Below are positions 63,357-64,000 of a stretch of DNA of 64,000 nucleotides, one piece after another. The position numbers were made by a program, and so were the translations under genes. Under the pieces are notes generated by a model, which made no database searches, had not been told where the DNA came from, and saw nothing but the letters and a program-made list of their open reading frames with translations. The stretch lies in contig NZ_CANMIO010000005.1 in NCBI RefSeq assembly GCF_947497935.1, positions 124,001-188,000 of the forward strand. The letters are read 5' to 3'. The stretch's first letter is position 1, and each line of letters begins with the position of its first letter. Source of the stretch: an uncultured Shewanella sp. (lineage in GTDB: Bacteria; Pseudomonadota; Gammaproteobacteria; Enterobacterales; Shewanellaceae).

Positions 63357-64000
63357 ATGCCAATAAAACCTCTCAGCAGTGCCAAGCTTTACCGCGCGTC
63401 GACGCTAAAAAAGCTCTCTTCAGACTGCAAGTCGACTAAACACCTCGAACCCTTAGACGAAATCGTCGGCCAAGCCCGCGCGCAGCAAGCGGTAGAGTTT
63501 GCCCTTTCGATGAAAGAGAAAGGCTATAACATCTATGCTCTAGGCCGTAACGGCTTAGGCAAACGTACTATGGTGCTTCGCCACCTAAATCGTCAAGCTC
63601 CCAATACAAACGGCCGTACACTATTTGATTGGTGTTATGTGGTTAACTTCGATGATAGCCGCAGCCCTAAAGTGTTAAAGCTCCCTGCGGGTATGGGTCT
63701 TCAATTCAAAAAAGACATGGAAAAGCTGATGTCGAAATTGCTAAAGGCGTTACCTTTGGCGTTCGATAATGAGATGTACTACAACCGAGCCGACAGATTA
63801 AAAAACCAACTGACTTCGAAACAAGAAGAAGCATTATTGGTGCTAACAGAAGAAGCCAAGCGTAATAGTGTTGGCCTGTCTATCTCTGCCCAGGGCAATT
63901 ACGAACTCGTTGCCTTAAATGGTGAGGAGCCTCATACGGAGGAAAGCTATGTCGCACTTTCTGCAACTGAACAGGCTAACATGCAGACGGCTATTTCAGC
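63357..64000 (+). CDS. Lon-family AAA+ ATPase/protease (3' cut by window)
   Basis: The gene starts at ATG 63357 with AAGAGGA upstream and runs off the window after 214 residues. EIVGQARAQQAVEFALSMKEKGYNIYALGRNGLGKRTMV, given here as IVGQARAQQAVEFAL and ALGRNGLGKRTM, carries a slightly altered P-loop (GRNGLGKR) typical of the YcbZ/LonB-like group. WCYVVNFDDSRSPKVLKLPAG follows as in that group. The C-terminal Lon protease domain is outside the window. It probably degrades selected proteins in the cytosol. Confidence 0.88.
   Translation, partial: MPIKPLSSAKLYRASTLKKLSSDCKSTKHLEPLDEIVGQARAQQAVEFALSMKEKGYNIYALGRNGLGKRTMVLRHLNRQAPNTNGRTLFDWCYVVNFDDSRSPKVLKLPAGMGLQFKKDMEKLMSKLLKALPLAFDNEMYYNRADRLKNQLTSKQEEALLVLTEEAKRNSVGLSISAQGNYELVALNGEEPHTEESYVALSATEQANMQTAIS

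Overview
The window looks like chromosome from a marine gammaproteobacterium, most likely Shewanella or a close relative. That assignment is inferred from the moderate-to-low GC content, CmoM and UmuDC sequences of gammaproteobacterial type, a perfect LexA box, and an FNR-type box. It was not tested against any database. The window has two halves. Roughly 1-36,100 is an accessory island of poorly conserved, AT-richer, mostly minus-strand genes with nucleases, NTPases, mobile-element genes and gene debris. From about 36,366 to the end is ordinary core chromosome.

Island, left part (1-15,600). It starts inside an endonuclease I gene, followed by a solitary OLD-type ATPase/TOPRIM nuclease, a small exported protein, and a lipoprotein DNA/RNA non-specific endonuclease with a Cys-rich tail. 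Then come a PD-(D/E)XK-like protein, an exported small protein, a 1587-aa STAND-like ATPase, a two-TM protein, a DEDDh exonuclease and an unrecognised 540-codon gene. The last is flanked by a second, decayed copy of the exonuclease 3' end and by an IS3-family transposase remnant.

Island, middle (15,639-19,467). This is a compact peptide-modification cluster on the minus strand. It holds a 46-aa precursor-like peptide (19,257-19,397) ending in a Cys/Trp/Pro core, a PqqD-like recognition protein, and two overlapping radical-SAM/SPASM enzymes. A coiled-coil plus NYN/PIN RNase-like gene lies downstream. A perfect FNR-type box (TTGAT-N4-ATCAA) lies upstream of the precursor, so low-oxygen expression is likely. 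I regard this as the best candidate for an undescribed system.

Island, right part (19,821-36,100). An HTH-dynamin-like GTPase is divergent from a small membrane-anchored protein and a zinc-ribbon membrane protein. Next are small genes (UDG-like, GIY-YIG-like, HExxH zincin-like, two unknowns), then a Tn7-like transposition module tnsA-tnsB-tnsC-tniQ. Beyond it are two overlapping genes that each encode a PD-(D/E)XK nuclease. Four copies of a 17-bp motif at 35,404-35,566 look like transposase-binding sites at one transposon end. No cas genes or CRISPR array were seen.

Core part (36,366-64,000). A dioxygenase - threonine aldolase-like - APC permease operon could act on trimethyllysine or a related hydroxylated amino acid. 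Then follow a VOC protein, a Ca2+/H+ antiporter, a LysR regulator, an MscS channel, an exported alpha/beta hydrolase, SOS-regulated umuDC, and an EmrAB-like efflux pair. After those come a DUF4242-like protein, codBA for cytosine uptake and deamination, cmoM, a 28-aa membrane protein, a DsbA-family protein and a TM/coiled-coil/winged-helix protein. The window ends with a periplasmic rhodanese, a U32 peptidase-family protein and the start of a Lon-family ATPase/protease gene. No rRNA or tRNA gene was recognised.
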